From positions 2,046,001 through 2,110,000 of the forward strand of contig NZ_CP151634.1 in NCBI RefSeq assembly GCF_038397725.1: a stretch of DNA of 64,000 bases. Reading direction: 5' to 3'. Position 1 is the stretch's first letter; the number at the start of each line of letters is the position of its first letter. The translations under genes were made by a program, and so were the position numbers. A model generated the notes under the pieces. That model had not been told where the DNA came from. It did not search any database and was given only the letters and a program-made list of their open reading frames with translations. Of this stretch, positions 51,269 through 60,602 are shown piece after piece. This DNA is from Microbacterium sp. LWO13-1.2. GTDB taxonomy: Bacteria > Actinomycetota > Actinomycetes > Actinomycetales > Microbacteriaceae.

Positions 51269-52045
51269 TCACTCCGATGGGGCGGCCGGCTTCGAGGGGG
51301 AGTAACCGGGAGCGCCGGTGATGGCGGCGATCAGATCGGAGTAGGTGGCATCCGCTCCGGTGAACGAACCGTTGTTGCGCCCGTGGCGGAGGACTTCGAT
51401 CCGGTCGGCGATCGCCCGGACGTCGCTCAGATTGTGGCTGATGAACACGACGCCGAATCCGAGGTCGCGCAACCGCTCGATGTGGGTGAGCACCTCTGCT
51501 GTCTGCGAGACGCCGAGCGATGCGGTCGGCTCGTCGAGCACGACCAGTCGCGGCCTGCCGATGAGCGTGCGTGCGATCGCGATCGACTGACGTTGACCTG
51601 CCGACAGATCACGCAACAGCGACTTGATGGACGGCACGCGGATCTGGAGGTCGCGGAGCGCTTCCCGCGCCGCGAGTTCCATCTCGCCGTCTCGCAACCC
51701 GCCATGGCGCTGGAGTTCGCGACCGAGGAAGATGTTGGCGGTGACGTCGAGGTTCTCGCAGACGGCGAAGTCCTGGAACACGGTCGCGATGCCATGCTGG
51801 TGCGCGGCGGAGGGCGATGGGATCGATGTCTCGACGCCGTCGATCCTGATCACGCCGGATGCCGGCTCCAGCGCGCCGGCGATGATCTTCGCGAGCGTCG
51901 ACTTACCGGCGGCGTTGTCGCCGACCAGGCCGACGACCTCGCGTGCGCGCACGTCGAAGTTCACATCGGTGAGAGCCTTGATGGCCCCGAAGTGACGGCT
52001 GATGCCCTGCATGGACAGCAGCGGAGGCGGTGCAGGATCGTTCAT
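51269..52045 (-). CDS. Single-domain sugar ABC transporter ATPase (FrcA-like)
   Basis: 258 residues, one nucleotide-binding domain: Walker A VGDNAAGKSTLAKIIAGAL, signature DLSAGQRQSIAIARTLIG, Walker B LVVLDEPTASLG and the H-loop VFISHNLSDV. It belongs to the monosaccharide group (RbsA/MglA/FrcA) but has a single domain, whereas the MmsA next door has two. It overlaps the ROK gene by 4 bases. No second permease or binding-protein gene is visible, so its partners are elsewhere, or it substitutes within the adjacent transporter. Confidence 0.92.
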   Translation of the reverse strand: MNDPAPPPLLSMQGISRHFGAIKALTDVNFDVRAREVVGLVGDNAAGKSTLAKIIAGALEPASGVIRIDGVETSIPSPSAAHQHGIATVFQDFAVCENLDVTANIFLGRELQRHGGLRDGEMELAAREALRDLQIRVPSIKSLLRDLSAGQRQSIAIARTLIGRPRLVVLDEPTASLGVSQTAEVLTHIERLRDLGFGVVFISHNLSDVRAIADRIEVLRHGRNNGSFTGADATYSDLIAAITGAPGYSPSKPAAPSE

Positions 52046-53220
52046 GTTCGCTCCTCAAACCGTTGGAGAACGTCCGTCGTCTGAATGATCTCGACGAGCG
52101 CGCCTGCGAGAACGGAATCCGGGGGAAGTGTCGACTGCATGATCACCATCTCCCGGTGGCGACCGGTGTTGACGTGCTCGCGCACTGCCGTCGAGAAGGC
52201 GTCGAAGAACGCGTCTCCGGCCTGTGCGAGTTCTCCGCCGACGACGATGAGCCCGGTGCCGATGCCCTGAGCGAGACCGGCGACGACGCGGCCGATCGTG
52301 CTCCCCGCATCGGCGACCACGCGGCGGCAGCCCTGGTCGCCGGCCGCCGCCTGCGAGACGACGTCGCGGAACGTGAGGTTGCCGTAGTGGCTGCGCAGGG
52401 GCGCCAGCAGGGCGTTCGCTCCGACCACCGTGTCGAGACAGCCGCGCAGGCCGCAACGGCAGATCTGCCCCTGCGGATCGATCTGGATGTGGCCGATCTC
52501 GCCGGCCGTGCCGTCGGCGCCGCGATGCAACCGGGAATCGATCACGATGCCGGCACCCGTGCCGTCGGAGGCCAGGACGGTGATGCTGTCGGCGACTCCT
52601 CTGGCTGCGCCGAGCGTCGATTCGGCGAGAGCTGCCATGTTGGCGTCGTTCTCGACGATGACCGGACATCCGAGGCGCTGCGAAAGGATCGGGGCGATCG
52701 GGGCGTCCTCCCATCCCGGCATCAATCCGCTGAACGTGATCATTCCGGTGGCCGGATCGATGGGTGCGGGGATCGTGAGGCACACGCCGAGCAGCTCGTC
52801 CGGTTCAGAGCCGATCATCTGGAGCATCTCGAAGATCAGCACGGCTGTGCGGTCGAGAACGGTGTCCATGGGGTGGTCGGGAGGAAGGGGCAGTCGCCGC
52901 TCCTCGAGAATCTCCTGTGCGGTGTCGGCGATTCGTACCCGGATGGCTCGCGCCGTGACGTGGGCGGCGATGACCAGCCCGCTGCGGCGAGCCATGGTGA
53001 CCAGCTGCGCGCGACGGCCGCTGCGAGATGTCGGTCGAGTCTCGACCAGTCCGGTCAGGGAGAGTTCCTTGACGATGGCGGAGATCGTGGCCGCGGAGAG
53101 CGCGGTCGCTTCGGCGAGCTCCACCTGGGTGAGCCCGCCGAAGCGTTTGACAGCATCCACGATCTTCGCCGTGTTGGCCTCGCGTAGGGCAGATTGCGAG
53201 CCCGCCGCTGATCTGCTCAC
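52042..53220 (-). CDS. ROK-family transcriptional regulator (XylR/NagC-like)
   Basis: 392 residues from GTG 53220. N-terminal winged helix (REANTAKIVDAVKRFGGLTQ, LSAATISAIVKEL) and a ROK sugar-kinase-like domain with PVIVENDANMAALAE, GTGAGIVIDSRLHRGADGTA, GEIGHIQIDP and the zinc motif CRCGLRGCLDT. It likely represses the sugar transporter operon upstream and is released by the sugar. TAGGCT (reading leftwards, 53232-53227) is 6 bases before the GTG, suggesting its own leaderless promoter. Confidence 0.94.
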   Translation of the reverse strand: MSRSAAGSQSALREANTAKIVDAVKRFGGLTQVELAEATALSAATISAIVKELSLTGLVETRPTSRSGRRAQLVTMARRSGLVIAAHVTARAIRVRIADTAQEILEERRLPLPPDHPMDTVLDRTAVLIFEMLQMIGSEPDELLGVCLTIPAPIDPATGMITFSGLMPGWEDAPIAPILSQRLGCPVIVENDANMAALAESTLGAARGVADSITVLASDGTGAGIVIDSRLHRGADGTAGEIGHIQIDPQGQICRCGLRGCLDTVVGANALLAPLRSHYGNLTFRDVVSQAAAGDQGCRRVVADAGSTIGRVVAGLAQGIGTGLIVVGGELAQAGDAFFDAFSTAVREHVNTGRHREMVIMQSTLPPDSVLAGALVEIIQTTDVLQRFEERT

Positions 53221-53259
53221 AGCCGGAGCCTATCAGCGCACATCACCGTCACGATCGCG

Positions 53260-54492
53260 TCAGGCTGCTCGGGCAGCCCGCTTCTTGTTCCACACGTCGA
53301 ATGCGACGGCGACGAGCAGGACGAGTCCCTTGACGACCTGCTGCGTCGGCTGGTCGACACCCATCAGCTGCATCCCGTTGCTCATCACGGCCATGATCAG
53401 ACCGCCGATGATCGCGCCGCCGACACGTCCCACGCCGCCGGTGACGGCGGCACCGCCGATGAAGCACGCAGCGATCGCATCGAGTTCGAACATGTTGCCC
53501 GCCCCTGGCTGGGCGCCGTTGGTCCGGGCGGAGAAGAGCACGCCCGCGACAGCCGCGAGCATCCCCATGTTCACGAAGATCCAGAAATTGACCTTCCGGA
53601 CCTTCACGCCGGAGAGGATCGCGGCGTTCAGGTTGCCGCCGATGGCGTAGACATGGCGTCCGAACACCGTCTTCTGCGTGAGCAACGTGTAGGCGATGAT
53701 CAGTGCGGCAAGGATGATCAGCACGTACGGGAGGCCACGGCTGGCCGCCAGCTGGAAGCCGAACCACATGACGATGATGGCCACGGCGACGATCTTCAGG
53801 ACGAAGAGCGGCATCGACTCCACCGCCTGCTGGTACGCGAACTTGGCGCGCCTGCGACGAAGCTGCCAGACGGCGTAGCCGATGACGCCGATGGCGAAGA
53901 TCGCGACCGTGAAGACGTCGAACTTGATGGCGATCGAGAAGGTGAGGCCGGCGAACCCGACCGCGTAACTGCCGAGATCGACGGTGCCGAACATGCTGTT
54001 CAGGAACCCGTTCGCGATCTGGTAGTAGGTTCCGCCGAACGGCGAGAGCGAGATGTTGCCGAGGACGAGGTAGGTGAGGCCGCGGAACAGGAGCATGCCC
54101 GCGAGCGTCACGATGAACGCCGGGATCCCGACGAATGCCACCCAGAACCCCTGCCAGGCGCCGACGATGATGCCGACGACGAGAGCGGCGAGAACGCCTG
54201 CCCACCACGGCATGTCCATCCGGATCACGACCACGGCGGCCACCGCACCCGTCAGGGCGACGACCGACCCGACCGAGAGGTCGATGTGGCCGGCGATGAT
54301 CACGATCACCATGCCGATCGCCAGCACCAGGATGTACGAGTACTGCAGCACGATGTTCGTGAGGTTGCCCGGGGCGAGGAAGTTCGGGTTGAGCACCGCG
54401 AAGAAGATGACGATCGCGATGAAGGCGACGAGGATCCCGCTCTGGCGAAGGTTCCGCGTCGCGAGGTTCCAGAGGTTGCTGACGACGGTCAT
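53260..54492 (-). CDS. mmsB: Multiple-monosaccharide ABC transporter permease (MmsB/GguB/XylH type)
   Basis: 410 residues from ATG 54492; GGAAGGA lies 8 bases upstream and the start overlaps the mmsA stop by 4 bases. About 10-11 membrane segments. The permease loop [20 protein letters not shown] and the late [20 protein letters not shown] are typical of the RbsC/XylH group. The insert with about 380-410 residues and the polar [17 protein letters not shown] loop match the GguB/MmsB subtype. Confidence 0.94.
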   Translation of the reverse strand: MTVVSNLWNLATRNLRQSGILVAFIAIVIFFAVLNPNFLAPGNLTNIVLQYSYILVLAIGMVIVIIAGHIDLSVGSVVALTGAVAAVVVIRMDMPWWAGVLAALVVGIIVGAWQGFWVAFVGIPAFIVTLAGMLLFRGLTYLVLGNISLSPFGGTYYQIANGFLNSMFGTVDLGSYAVGFAGLTFSIAIKFDVFTVAIFAIGVIGYAVWQLRRRRAKFAYQQAVESMPLFVLKIVAVAIIVMWFGFQLAASRGLPYVLIILAALIIAYTLLTQKTVFGRHVYAIGGNLNAAILSGVKVRKVNFWIFVNMGMLAAVAGVLFSARTNGAQPGAGNMFELDAIAACFIGGAAVTGGVGRVGGAIIGGLIMAVMSNGMQLMGVDQPTQQVVKGLVLLVAVAFDVWNKKRAARAA

Positions 54493-56030
54493 CGGCCGGT
54501 TCCTTCCAAAGTCATGAGGTGCATGAGTTTCTCCTGGGTTGCTTCGGATGCGGCTACTTCGCCGGTGATGCGTCCGAAGGCAAGGGTATAGATGCGGTCG
54601 CAGACGCCGAGCAGCTCGGGGAGCTCCGAGGAGATCACCAGCACACCCTTTCCGGCCGCGACCAGTTCGTTGATGATCGTATAGATCTCGTACTTCGCGC
54701 CGACGTCGATTCCGCGCGTGGGCTCGTCGAGGATGAGGATCTCGGGTTGCGTCTCGATCCACTTGCTCAGCACGACCTTCTGCTGGTTGCCGCCGGAGAG
54801 TGTGCCGACGACGCTCAGCACGCTGGGTGCCTTGATCTTCATGCTCTCGCGGTAGCGCCCTGCGACCCGCAGTTCTTCGTTGTCGTTCACCCAGCCGGCC
54901 GTGCTGATCCGCTTCGGCGACGCCGAGGTGATGTTGTGACGGATGTCGTCGATGAGGTTCAGGCCGTAGCGCTTGCGGTCTTCCGTGGCGTAGGCGATGC
55001 CGGCGTCGATTGCCGCGCTGACGCTGCCGGTCGAGACCTCCTGGCCGCGCACGAACACGCGTCCGCTCAGGCGCTTGCCGTACGTGCCGCCGAAGACGCT
55101 CATCGCGAGCTCGGTGCGTCCGGCGCCCATGAGCCCTGCGATGCCGACGACTTCTCCTGCTCGTACGTTGAGGCTCGCGCCGGAGACGACGATACGGTCG
55201 GACTGCGTCGGGTGGCGCACGGTCCAGTCCTCGATGCGGAGGACCTCTTCGCCGATGTGCGACTCGCGTTCGGGGTAGCGATGGTCGAGATCGCGGCCCA
55301 CCATGCCACGGATGATGCGTTCCTGGGTGGCGTCCGAGTCGGACATGTCGATCGTCTCGATCGTGCGCCCGTCGCGGATCACCGTGGTCTTCTCAGCGAT
55401 GGCGGCGATCTCGTTCAGCTTGTGCGAGATGATGATCGACGTGATGCCCTGCTCTGCGCGCAGATCGCGCAGCAGCTGCAGCAGGTGCTCCGAATCGGAG
55501 TCATTCAACGCGGCCGTGGGCTCGTCCAGGATCAGCAGGCGCACGTTCTTCGCCAGCGCCTTCGCGATCTCGATCAGCTGCTGTTTGCCGACGCCGAGCT
55601 GGTTGACGTGGGTGATGGGATTCTCGGCGAGGCCGACGCGCGCGAGGAGTTCGGCTGCATCCGCGTTCGTGCGGTCCCAGTCGATCAGCCCGCTCCGCGA
55701 GAGACGCTCGTTGCCGAGGAAGATGTTCTCCGCAACGCTGAGGTGCGGTACCAGCGCGAGTTCCTGGTGAATGATGACGATGCCGTGGTGCTCGCTGTCG
55801 TTGATGCTCGAGAACCGCACCTGTTCGCCGTTGAAGATGATCTCGCCGTCGTACGTGCCGTGCGGGTAGACGCCGGACAGCACTTTCATGAGCGTGGACT
55901 TCCCCGCACCATTCTCGCCGCAGATCGCGTGGATCTCGCGCTCGTTCACGGTGAGGTTGACGCCCTGGAGCGCCTTGACGCCCGGGAATGTCTTCGTGAT
56001 GTCTCGCATCTCGAGGATGGCCTGTGACAT
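54489..56030 (-). CDS. mmsA: Multiple-monosaccharide ABC transporter ATPase (MmsA/GguA/XylG type)
   Basis: 513 residues with two nucleotide-binding domains. N-terminal domain: Walker [21 protein letters not shown], signature [16 protein letters not shown], Walker [14 protein letters not shown]-terminal domain: degenerate Walker [19 protein letters not shown], signature [15 protein letters not shown], Walker [13 protein letters not shown]. This pair of a complete and a degenerate site is normal for the family. It lies 71 bases after the binding-protein gene. Confidence 0.96.
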   Translation of the reverse strand: MSQAILEMRDITKTFPGVKALQGVNLTVNEREIHAICGENGAGKSTLMKVLSGVYPHGTYDGEIIFNGEQVRFSSINDSEHHGIVIIHQELALVPHLSVAENIFLGNERLSRSGLIDWDRTNADAAELLARVGLAENPITHVNQLGVGKQQLIEIAKALAKNVRLLILDEPTAALNDSDSEHLLQLLRDLRAEQGITSIIISHKLNEIAAIAEKTTVIRDGRTIETIDMSDSDATQERIIRGMVGRDLDHRYPERESHIGEEVLRIEDWTVRHPTQSDRIVVSGASLNVRAGEVVGIAGLMGAGRTELAMSVFGGTYGKRLSGRVFVRGQEVSTGSVSAAIDAGIAYATEDRKRYGLNLIDDIRHNITSASPKRISTAGWVNDNEELRVAGRYRESMKIKAPSVLSVVGTLSGGNQQKVVLSKWIETQPEILILDEPTRGIDVGAKYEIYTIINELVAAGKGVLVISSELPELLGVCDRIYTLAFGRITGEVAASEATQEKLMHLMTLEGTGR

Positions 56031-56101
56031 GTTCTTCCTGCCTCGATGGTGTTCGGGGTGCGCCGTGGAGCGGCGCACCCCGAACAACTCTGATGGGACT
56101 G

Positions 56102-57241
56102 TTACTCGGCCTGGCCGGACGCGACCTCTTCTGCGGTCCAGTAGCCCGAGTCGACGAGGAGCGACTCGATGGTGTCCTTGTAGACGATGTCGCTCGTGAG
56201 CAGGTACGACGGCACGACCTTCACGCCGTTGTCGTAGGTCTCGGTGTCGTTCGCCTCCGGCTCGTCGCCCGCGAGGATCGAGCTCGCGGTCTTGATCGAC
56301 TGCTCGGCCAGCTTGCGCGTGTCCTTGAAGATCGATGCGAACTGCACACCCTGGTCGATGAGCGCGACGGACGCGATCTCGGCGTCCTGTCCGGTGACCA
56401 CCGGCAGGCCGTCTGCGATCGTGGCGCCGCGGCCGTCGCCCTGGAGGGCCGTGATGATGCCTCGGGAGAGGCCGTCGTACGGCGAGAGCACACCGTCGAG
56501 CTTGGTGCCGTTGCCGTAGGACGCCGTGAGGATGTCCTCCATGCGCTTCTGCGCCGTCTCCTGCTGCCAGCGAAGGATCGCGGCCTGCTCGATCGTCGTC
56601 TGGCCGGACGGGACGTTCAGCACCTTGGAGTCGATGTACGGCTGGAGCGTGTCCATCGCACCCTTCCAGAAGAAGTGCGCGTTGTTGTCATCCAGCGAGC
56701 CGGCGAACAGCTCGATGTTGAACGGGCCGGTCGCGCCGGCCTCGCTGCCGTCTGCCTTGAGGATGCCCAGTCCGACGAGCAGAGACGTTGCCTGCTGCAC
56801 GCCGACCTCGTAGTTGTCGAACGTCACGTAGAAGTCGACGTTCTCGCTGTCGCGGATGAGCCGGTCGTAGGCGATGACCGGGATGTCGGCAGCGGCAGCC
56901 GCGTCGAGCTGGCTGGAAAGGGCGGTGCCGTCGATCGCCGCGATGATCAGGAGGTCGGCGCCCTCCGTGATCATCTGGTCGATCTGCTGGCTCTGCGTCG
57001 GGATGTCGTCGGATGCGTACTGCAGGTCGACGTCATAGCCGGCCTCTTCGAGGCCGGCCTTCACCGCGTCGCCGTCGGCGATCCAACGCTCCGATGTCTG
57101 GGTCGGCATCGAGACGCCGACCGTGACGTCCTTGGCCTCGGTGCCTCCATCGTTCCCGCCGGGGGCGGTGCTGGTGACACTGCATCCGGAGAGCACGAGT
57201 ACGGCTGCTGCCCCGAGGGCGGCGAGTGCGCGCTTCTTCAT
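56102..57241 (-). CDS. chvE: ChvE-type multiple-sugar-binding lipoprotein
   Basis: 379 residues from ATG 57241 (AAAGGAG upstream). Lipoprotein signal [20 protein letters not shown] with Cys20. Periplasmic-binding fold of the ribose/xylose group: [60 protein letters not shown] and [20 protein letters not shown]. This matches ChvE/MmsE, which bind several aldoses such as glucose, galactose, arabinose and xylose. It is the first gene of the operon. Confidence 0.94.
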   Translation of the reverse strand: MKKRALAALGAAAVLVLSGCSVTSTAPGGNDGGTEAKDVTVGVSMPTQTSERWIADGDAVKAGLEEAGYDVDLQYASDDIPTQSQQIDQMITEGADLLIIAAIDGTALSSQLDAAAAADIPVIAYDRLIRDSENVDFYVTFDNYEVGVQQATSLLVGLGILKADGSEAGATGPFNIELFAGSLDDNNAHFFWKGAMDTLQPYIDSKVLNVPSGQTTIEQAAILRWQQETAQKRMEDILTASYGNGTKLDGVLSPYDGLSRGIITALQGDGRGATIADGLPVVTGQDAEIASVALIDQGVQFASIFKDTRKLAEQSIKTASSILAGDEPEANDTETYDNGVKVVPSYLLTSDIVYKDTIESLLVDSGYWTAEEVASGQAE

Positions 57242-57501
57242 TCGAAACTCCTTTGTCTGATCGCGCACACCACCGTGCGCGAATTCTGCGGCCGATCGGC
57301 TGGCTCGAGACGATCACCGCGATTGAACGATGCTTGAGTTCGAGACATGAAGTCAAGCGTTGTTACCGTTCCGTGATCATGCGATCGAAATGTCAAACTA
57401 GTTGACGCTAACTATCGGTAATATGGGCAAGGTCGCCAACGAATTCCCGCGGCCCCGCGTAAGGTTTCAATGAGTTCGAGAGCCGAACGCAAAGAGAGCG
57501 A
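57242..57501 (-). promoter_or_regulatory. Upstream region of the chvE operon
   Basis: 260 gene-free bases. A perfect TCGCGCAC/GTGCGCGA stem (57261-57268 with 57275-57282) lies 20 bases before the start codon. GTCAA-ACTAG-TTGAC (57392-57406) is a 15-bp near-perfect palindrome overlapping a leftward TTGACA hexamer, a candidate ROK operator/promoter. No -10 with good spacing is obvious; a leftward TTGGCG-17-GATAGT pair near 57410-57440 is a second candidate. Confidence 0.4.
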
Positions 57502-59016
57502 TCAATCCCGGGCGGTTTGGAGCAGTGTCCACAGCTCGGCGCGAGCAGGGAAGGAAGACAGTTCGACGCCCAGAATCGTGCCGGCCTGGGCGATTCTGGA
57601 ACGCAATGTGTGCCGGTGGACGGCCAGTGCCGTCGCGGCGGATTCGACCCTCGCATCGTGCTCCAGCCAACTTCGCAGCGAGCGCTCCAGCTCGGCCCCG
57701 GTCCGCCGGTCATGGTCGCGCAGCGGCGCCAACCGTGACTCGGCGACCAGCCGCGCCTCGTCGGTGGCCAGGGCACTGAGGATGCTGGAGCCGACGGTGT
57801 CCGCGAAGCGGATCGCACCCTCGCCGCTCTGCTGGCGCAGTGCAGCGAGCGCCTGGGCGTGAGCGCGAGAGAAGGCATCGTACGCCTCAGGTTCGGACAC
57901 TCCGAGGCGGATCCCGAACCGTAGGGCGACCTCGTCGAACAGCTCTTCGTCGACGGCTGACACGCAGATGGTGACGCCTTCGACGGATTCGGCGAGGAAT
58001 GCGGCGGTTCCGTGCTCCGTGCGGCGGCGTTCCCACCAGTCCGAGAGCGGTCCGACCGGGGCATCCCCGGTGACGGCGACGACCACGGGCGCGGCCGGGA
58101 TGCTGCCGAGCACCCTCCTCGCCAGCGCGGGGTCGTCGGCGAGGAGGGAGTCCAGGAGCTGAGCGTGCAGCCTTCTCCGACTGCGGGCCAGTTGTTCGCT
58201 CTGTTCCAGGGCGAGACCGGCCATGGCGATCACAGAGGTGACGACCGATCTCGCCTCCGCGTCGATGGCGTCGATCGCGAGGGCGACCACGCCGCGCAGG
58301 TGACCGCCCCGCCCGACGGTGAAGAGCATGAACGTGCGGCCGTCGATCGTCAGCGACTGGCCGGCCTCGAGACCGCGGGAGAGGATCTCCATGATCCGCA
58401 TGCCCAGTTCGTCGAGGACCGCTGCGTCGACGGCGTCCCGCGGATGCGAGACGCTCAGCGCGCCCGCGGCGTCGAACATGCCGACCCAGGCGTCGAGTCG
58501 GCGTCCGAGTTCGGCGAGAGTCGCATCGAGCCCTCGGGGGCGGAGAGCCGCGAGCGCGAGCGCACGTTGCGCGTCCAGGGCCCACGATCGCCGAGCATAT
58601 GCCTGCGCGGCGATCGCCTCGGAGTGCGCGCGCGCGACCGCGATGAACGGCGTACGGTAAGGGACTTCGAACAGGGGCATCCCGCGCGCAGCGCAGGCCG
58701 CGACGAGCTCATCGGGGATGCCGACGCGATACACCTCGGTGCCGAAGCCGAGCCCGACCACGCCGCGATCAGCGAGTCGCCCGACGTAGGTCTCGATGGC
58801 GGCGGCATCCTCGTCGGCGAACTGCGTCCCGGTCGTGAGCAGCGCGAGGTCCTCGGCGAGGAACGGGGTCGGATCCGCGAGATCCGAGCTGTGCACCCAG
58901 CGAAGAGGGCGGTCCAGCGCCGCGTCGCGGAGCGATTCGACGGGCGAGACCAAGCGCAGCCCGAGGTCGCGGCGCTGGAGCAGCGTGCGCAGTGTCGGCT
59001 GTTCCACGGCGGGCAT
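57502..59016 (-). CDS. PucR-family transcriptional regulator
   Basis: 504 residues. N-terminal PucR (purine-catabolism-type) domain (TLRTLLQRRDLGLRLVSPVE, EDLALLTTGTQFADEDAAAI, VVGLGFGTEV); middle GGDEF-like/unknown region; C-terminal PucR helix-turn-helix (ELERSLRSWLEHDARVESAA, LAVHRHTLRSRIAQAGTIL). AAGGAG lies ahead of ATG 59016. It is divergent from the GABA transaminase gene, so an amine- or GABA-responsive activator of that cluster is likely, as for GabR/PucR-type regulators elsewhere. Confidence 0.93.
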   Translation of the reverse strand: MPAVEQPTLRTLLQRRDLGLRLVSPVESLRDAALDRPLRWVHSSDLADPTPFLAEDLALLTTGTQFADEDAAAIETYVGRLADRGVVGLGFGTEVYRVGIPDELVAACAARGMPLFEVPYRTPFIAVARAHSEAIAAQAYARRSWALDAQRALALAALRPRGLDATLAELGRRLDAWVGMFDAAGALSVSHPRDAVDAAVLDELGMRIMEILSRGLEAGQSLTIDGRTFMLFTVGRGGHLRGVVALAIDAIDAEARSVVTSVIAMAGLALEQSEQLARSRRRLHAQLLDSLLADDPALARRVLGSIPAAPVVVAVTGDAPVGPLSDWWERRRTEHGTAAFLAESVEGVTICVSAVDEELFDEVALRFGIRLGVSEPEAYDAFSRAHAQALAALRQQSGEGAIRFADTVGSSILSALATDEARLVAESRLAPLRDHDRRTGAELERSLRSWLEHDARVESAATALAVHRHTLRSRIAQAGTILGVELSSFPARAELWTLLQTARD

Positions 59017-59116
59017 CGGGCTCCTTGACGCAGATATACGCTCTGGCGAACTCTCTGCTCAGATTGTACAGGCGGGCGAATGCGCGCGCATCGTCGGCGC
59101 ACCTACGCTCGCCTGC

Positions 59117-60484
59117 ATGGCACTTCTCGACACCGCAACCACCGCTGTTCCTGTCGGCGGACCCGAGCTCCCCCAAGAACGTCGTCTGGTCACCGAGCTT
59201 CCCGGCCCGCGTTCCGCGGCGATCCTGGCGCGCAAAGCGGACGCCGTCGCATCCGGCGTCGGCCACACCGTGCCCGTCGCAGCGGTCGCCGCCGGTGGCG
59301 GGGTGGTCGTCGATGCCGACGGCAACTCGCTGATCGACCTCGGCAGCGGCATCGCCGTCACCACGGTCGGAAACGCGCACCCGAAGATCGCCGCAGCCGT
59401 CGCCGCGCAGGCCGCGCAGTTCACGCACACCTGCTTCATGATCTCGCCGTACGAGTCGTACATCGAGGTGGCAGAGGCACTGAACCGGATCACCCCCGGC
59501 GACTTCGCGAAGAAGACGGCGCTGTTCAACTCCGGTGCTGAAGCCGTCGAGAACGCGATCAAGATCGCCCGCAAGCACACCGGTCGTCAGGCCGTCGTGG
59601 CCTTCGATCACGGCTACCACGGCCGCACCAACCTCACGATGGCGCTCACCGCCAAGGCGATGCCGTACAAGAGCGGCTTCGGTCCGTTCGCCCCCGAGGT
59701 CTACCGTGCCTCCGCGTCGTACCCGTTCCGCGACGGTCTCACCGGTCCTGAGGCGGCGGCTCGCGCCATCCTGCAGCTGGAGAAGCAGATCGGCGCCGAC
59801 AACCTCGCCGCGGTCATCATCGAGCCGATCCAGGGCGAGGGCGGCTTCATCGTGCCTGCTGAGGGCTTCCTCAATGCGATCGTCGACTGGTGCCGCGCGA
59901 ACGGCGTCGTCTTCATCGCCGACGAGGTGCAGACCGGCTTCGCCCGCACGGGAGCGATGTTCGCCAGCGACATCTTCGGCATCGAGCCCGACCTCATCAC
60001 GACCGCCAAGGGCATCGCCGGCGGCCTTCCGCTCGCCGCGGTCACCGGCCGCGCCGAGATCATGGACGCCTCGCACTCGGGTGGCCTCGGCGGCACCTAC
60101 GGCGGCAACCCGATCGCCTGCGCGGCAGCTCTGGCCGCGATCGACGTTTTCGAGAACGACGGGATGATCGAACGGGCTCGCGAGATCGAGACGCTCCTCA
60201 AGGGCCGGCTCGCCACGATCCAGCAGAACGACCCGCGCGTCGGAGACGTCCGCGGGCACGGTGCCATGATCGCGGCCGAGTTCGTCGATCCCGAGACGAA
60301 CGCCCCGGATGCGGCTCTCACCGCGGCCGTCGCCAAGGCCTGCATCGCGCAGGGCGTCATCGTCCTCACCTGCGGCACGTTCGGCAACGTCATCCGCTTC
60401 CTGCCTCCGCTCTCGATCGGCGACGATCTGCTCAACGAGGGCATCGACATCGTCGCTGCGGCACTCGCCGCAGTGGCTCGATAG
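59117..60484 (+). CDS. gabT: 4-aminobutyrate aminotransferase
   Basis: 455 residues from ATG 59117. Class III aminotransferase: ALFNSGAEAVENAIKIARKH, the PLP-binding VVFIADEVQTGFARTGAMFA with Asp269, and the Schiff-base Lys298 in DLITTAKGIAGGLPLAAVTG. It turns GABA and 2-oxoglutarate into succinate semialdehyde and glutamate. TACGCT (59104-59109) is 7 bases before the ATG with no Shine-Dalgarno, so the mRNA is probably leaderless. Confidence 0.95.
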   Translation: MALLDTATTAVPVGGPELPQERRLVTELPGPRSAAILARKADAVASGVGHTVPVAAVAAGGGVVVDADGNSLIDLGSGIAVTTVGNAHPKIAAAVAAQAAQFTHTCFMISPYESYIEVAEALNRITPGDFAKKTALFNSGAEAVENAIKIARKHTGRQAVVAFDHGYHGRTNLTMALTAKAMPYKSGFGPFAPEVYRASASYPFRDGLTGPEAAARAILQLEKQIGADNLAAVIIEPIQGEGGFIVPAEGFLNAIVDWCRANGVVFIADEVQTGFARTGAMFASDIFGIEPDLITTAKGIAGGLPLAAVTGRAEIMDASHSGGLGGTYGGNPIACAAALAAIDVFENDGMIERAREIETLLKGRLATIQQNDPRVGDVRGHGAMIAAEFVDPETNAPDAALTAAVAKACIAQGVIVLTCGTFGNVIRFLPPLSIGDDLLNEGIDIVAAALAAVAR

Positions 60485-60520
60485 ATCCGGGACGCGCTCA
60501 CGCGCTGACCAGCGAGACGT

Positions 60521-60561
60521 CCGGTCGCGACCCGGGTCGGGGGATTACGGGTCGCGACCGG
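60521..60561 (+). terminator. Inverted repeat after gabT
   Basis: CCGGTCGCGACCC (60521-60533) pairs perfectly with 60549-60561 around a 15-base loop. It lies between gabT and the amine oxidase gene and may be a terminator or attenuator. Confidence 0.55.
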
Positions 60562-60593
60562 CACATTCAATGAAGCCGGCACATTCAATGAAG
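60558..60593 (+). repeat. Perfect tandem 18-bp duplication before the amine oxidase start
   Basis: CCGGCACATTCAATGAAG occurs twice head to tail (60558-60575 and 60576-60593). The second copy supplies the AAGGAG ribosome site. Each copy carries an ATG in frame with the gene, so two upstream starts are possible. Confidence 0.9.
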
Positions 60594-60602
60594 GAGTTGC
60601 AG

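Noticed and set aside
60558-60593. An insertion-sequence target-site duplication
   Set aside because: The two copies abut with no element between them and no transposase or terminal inverted repeat is nearby. Simple tandem duplication explains it better.
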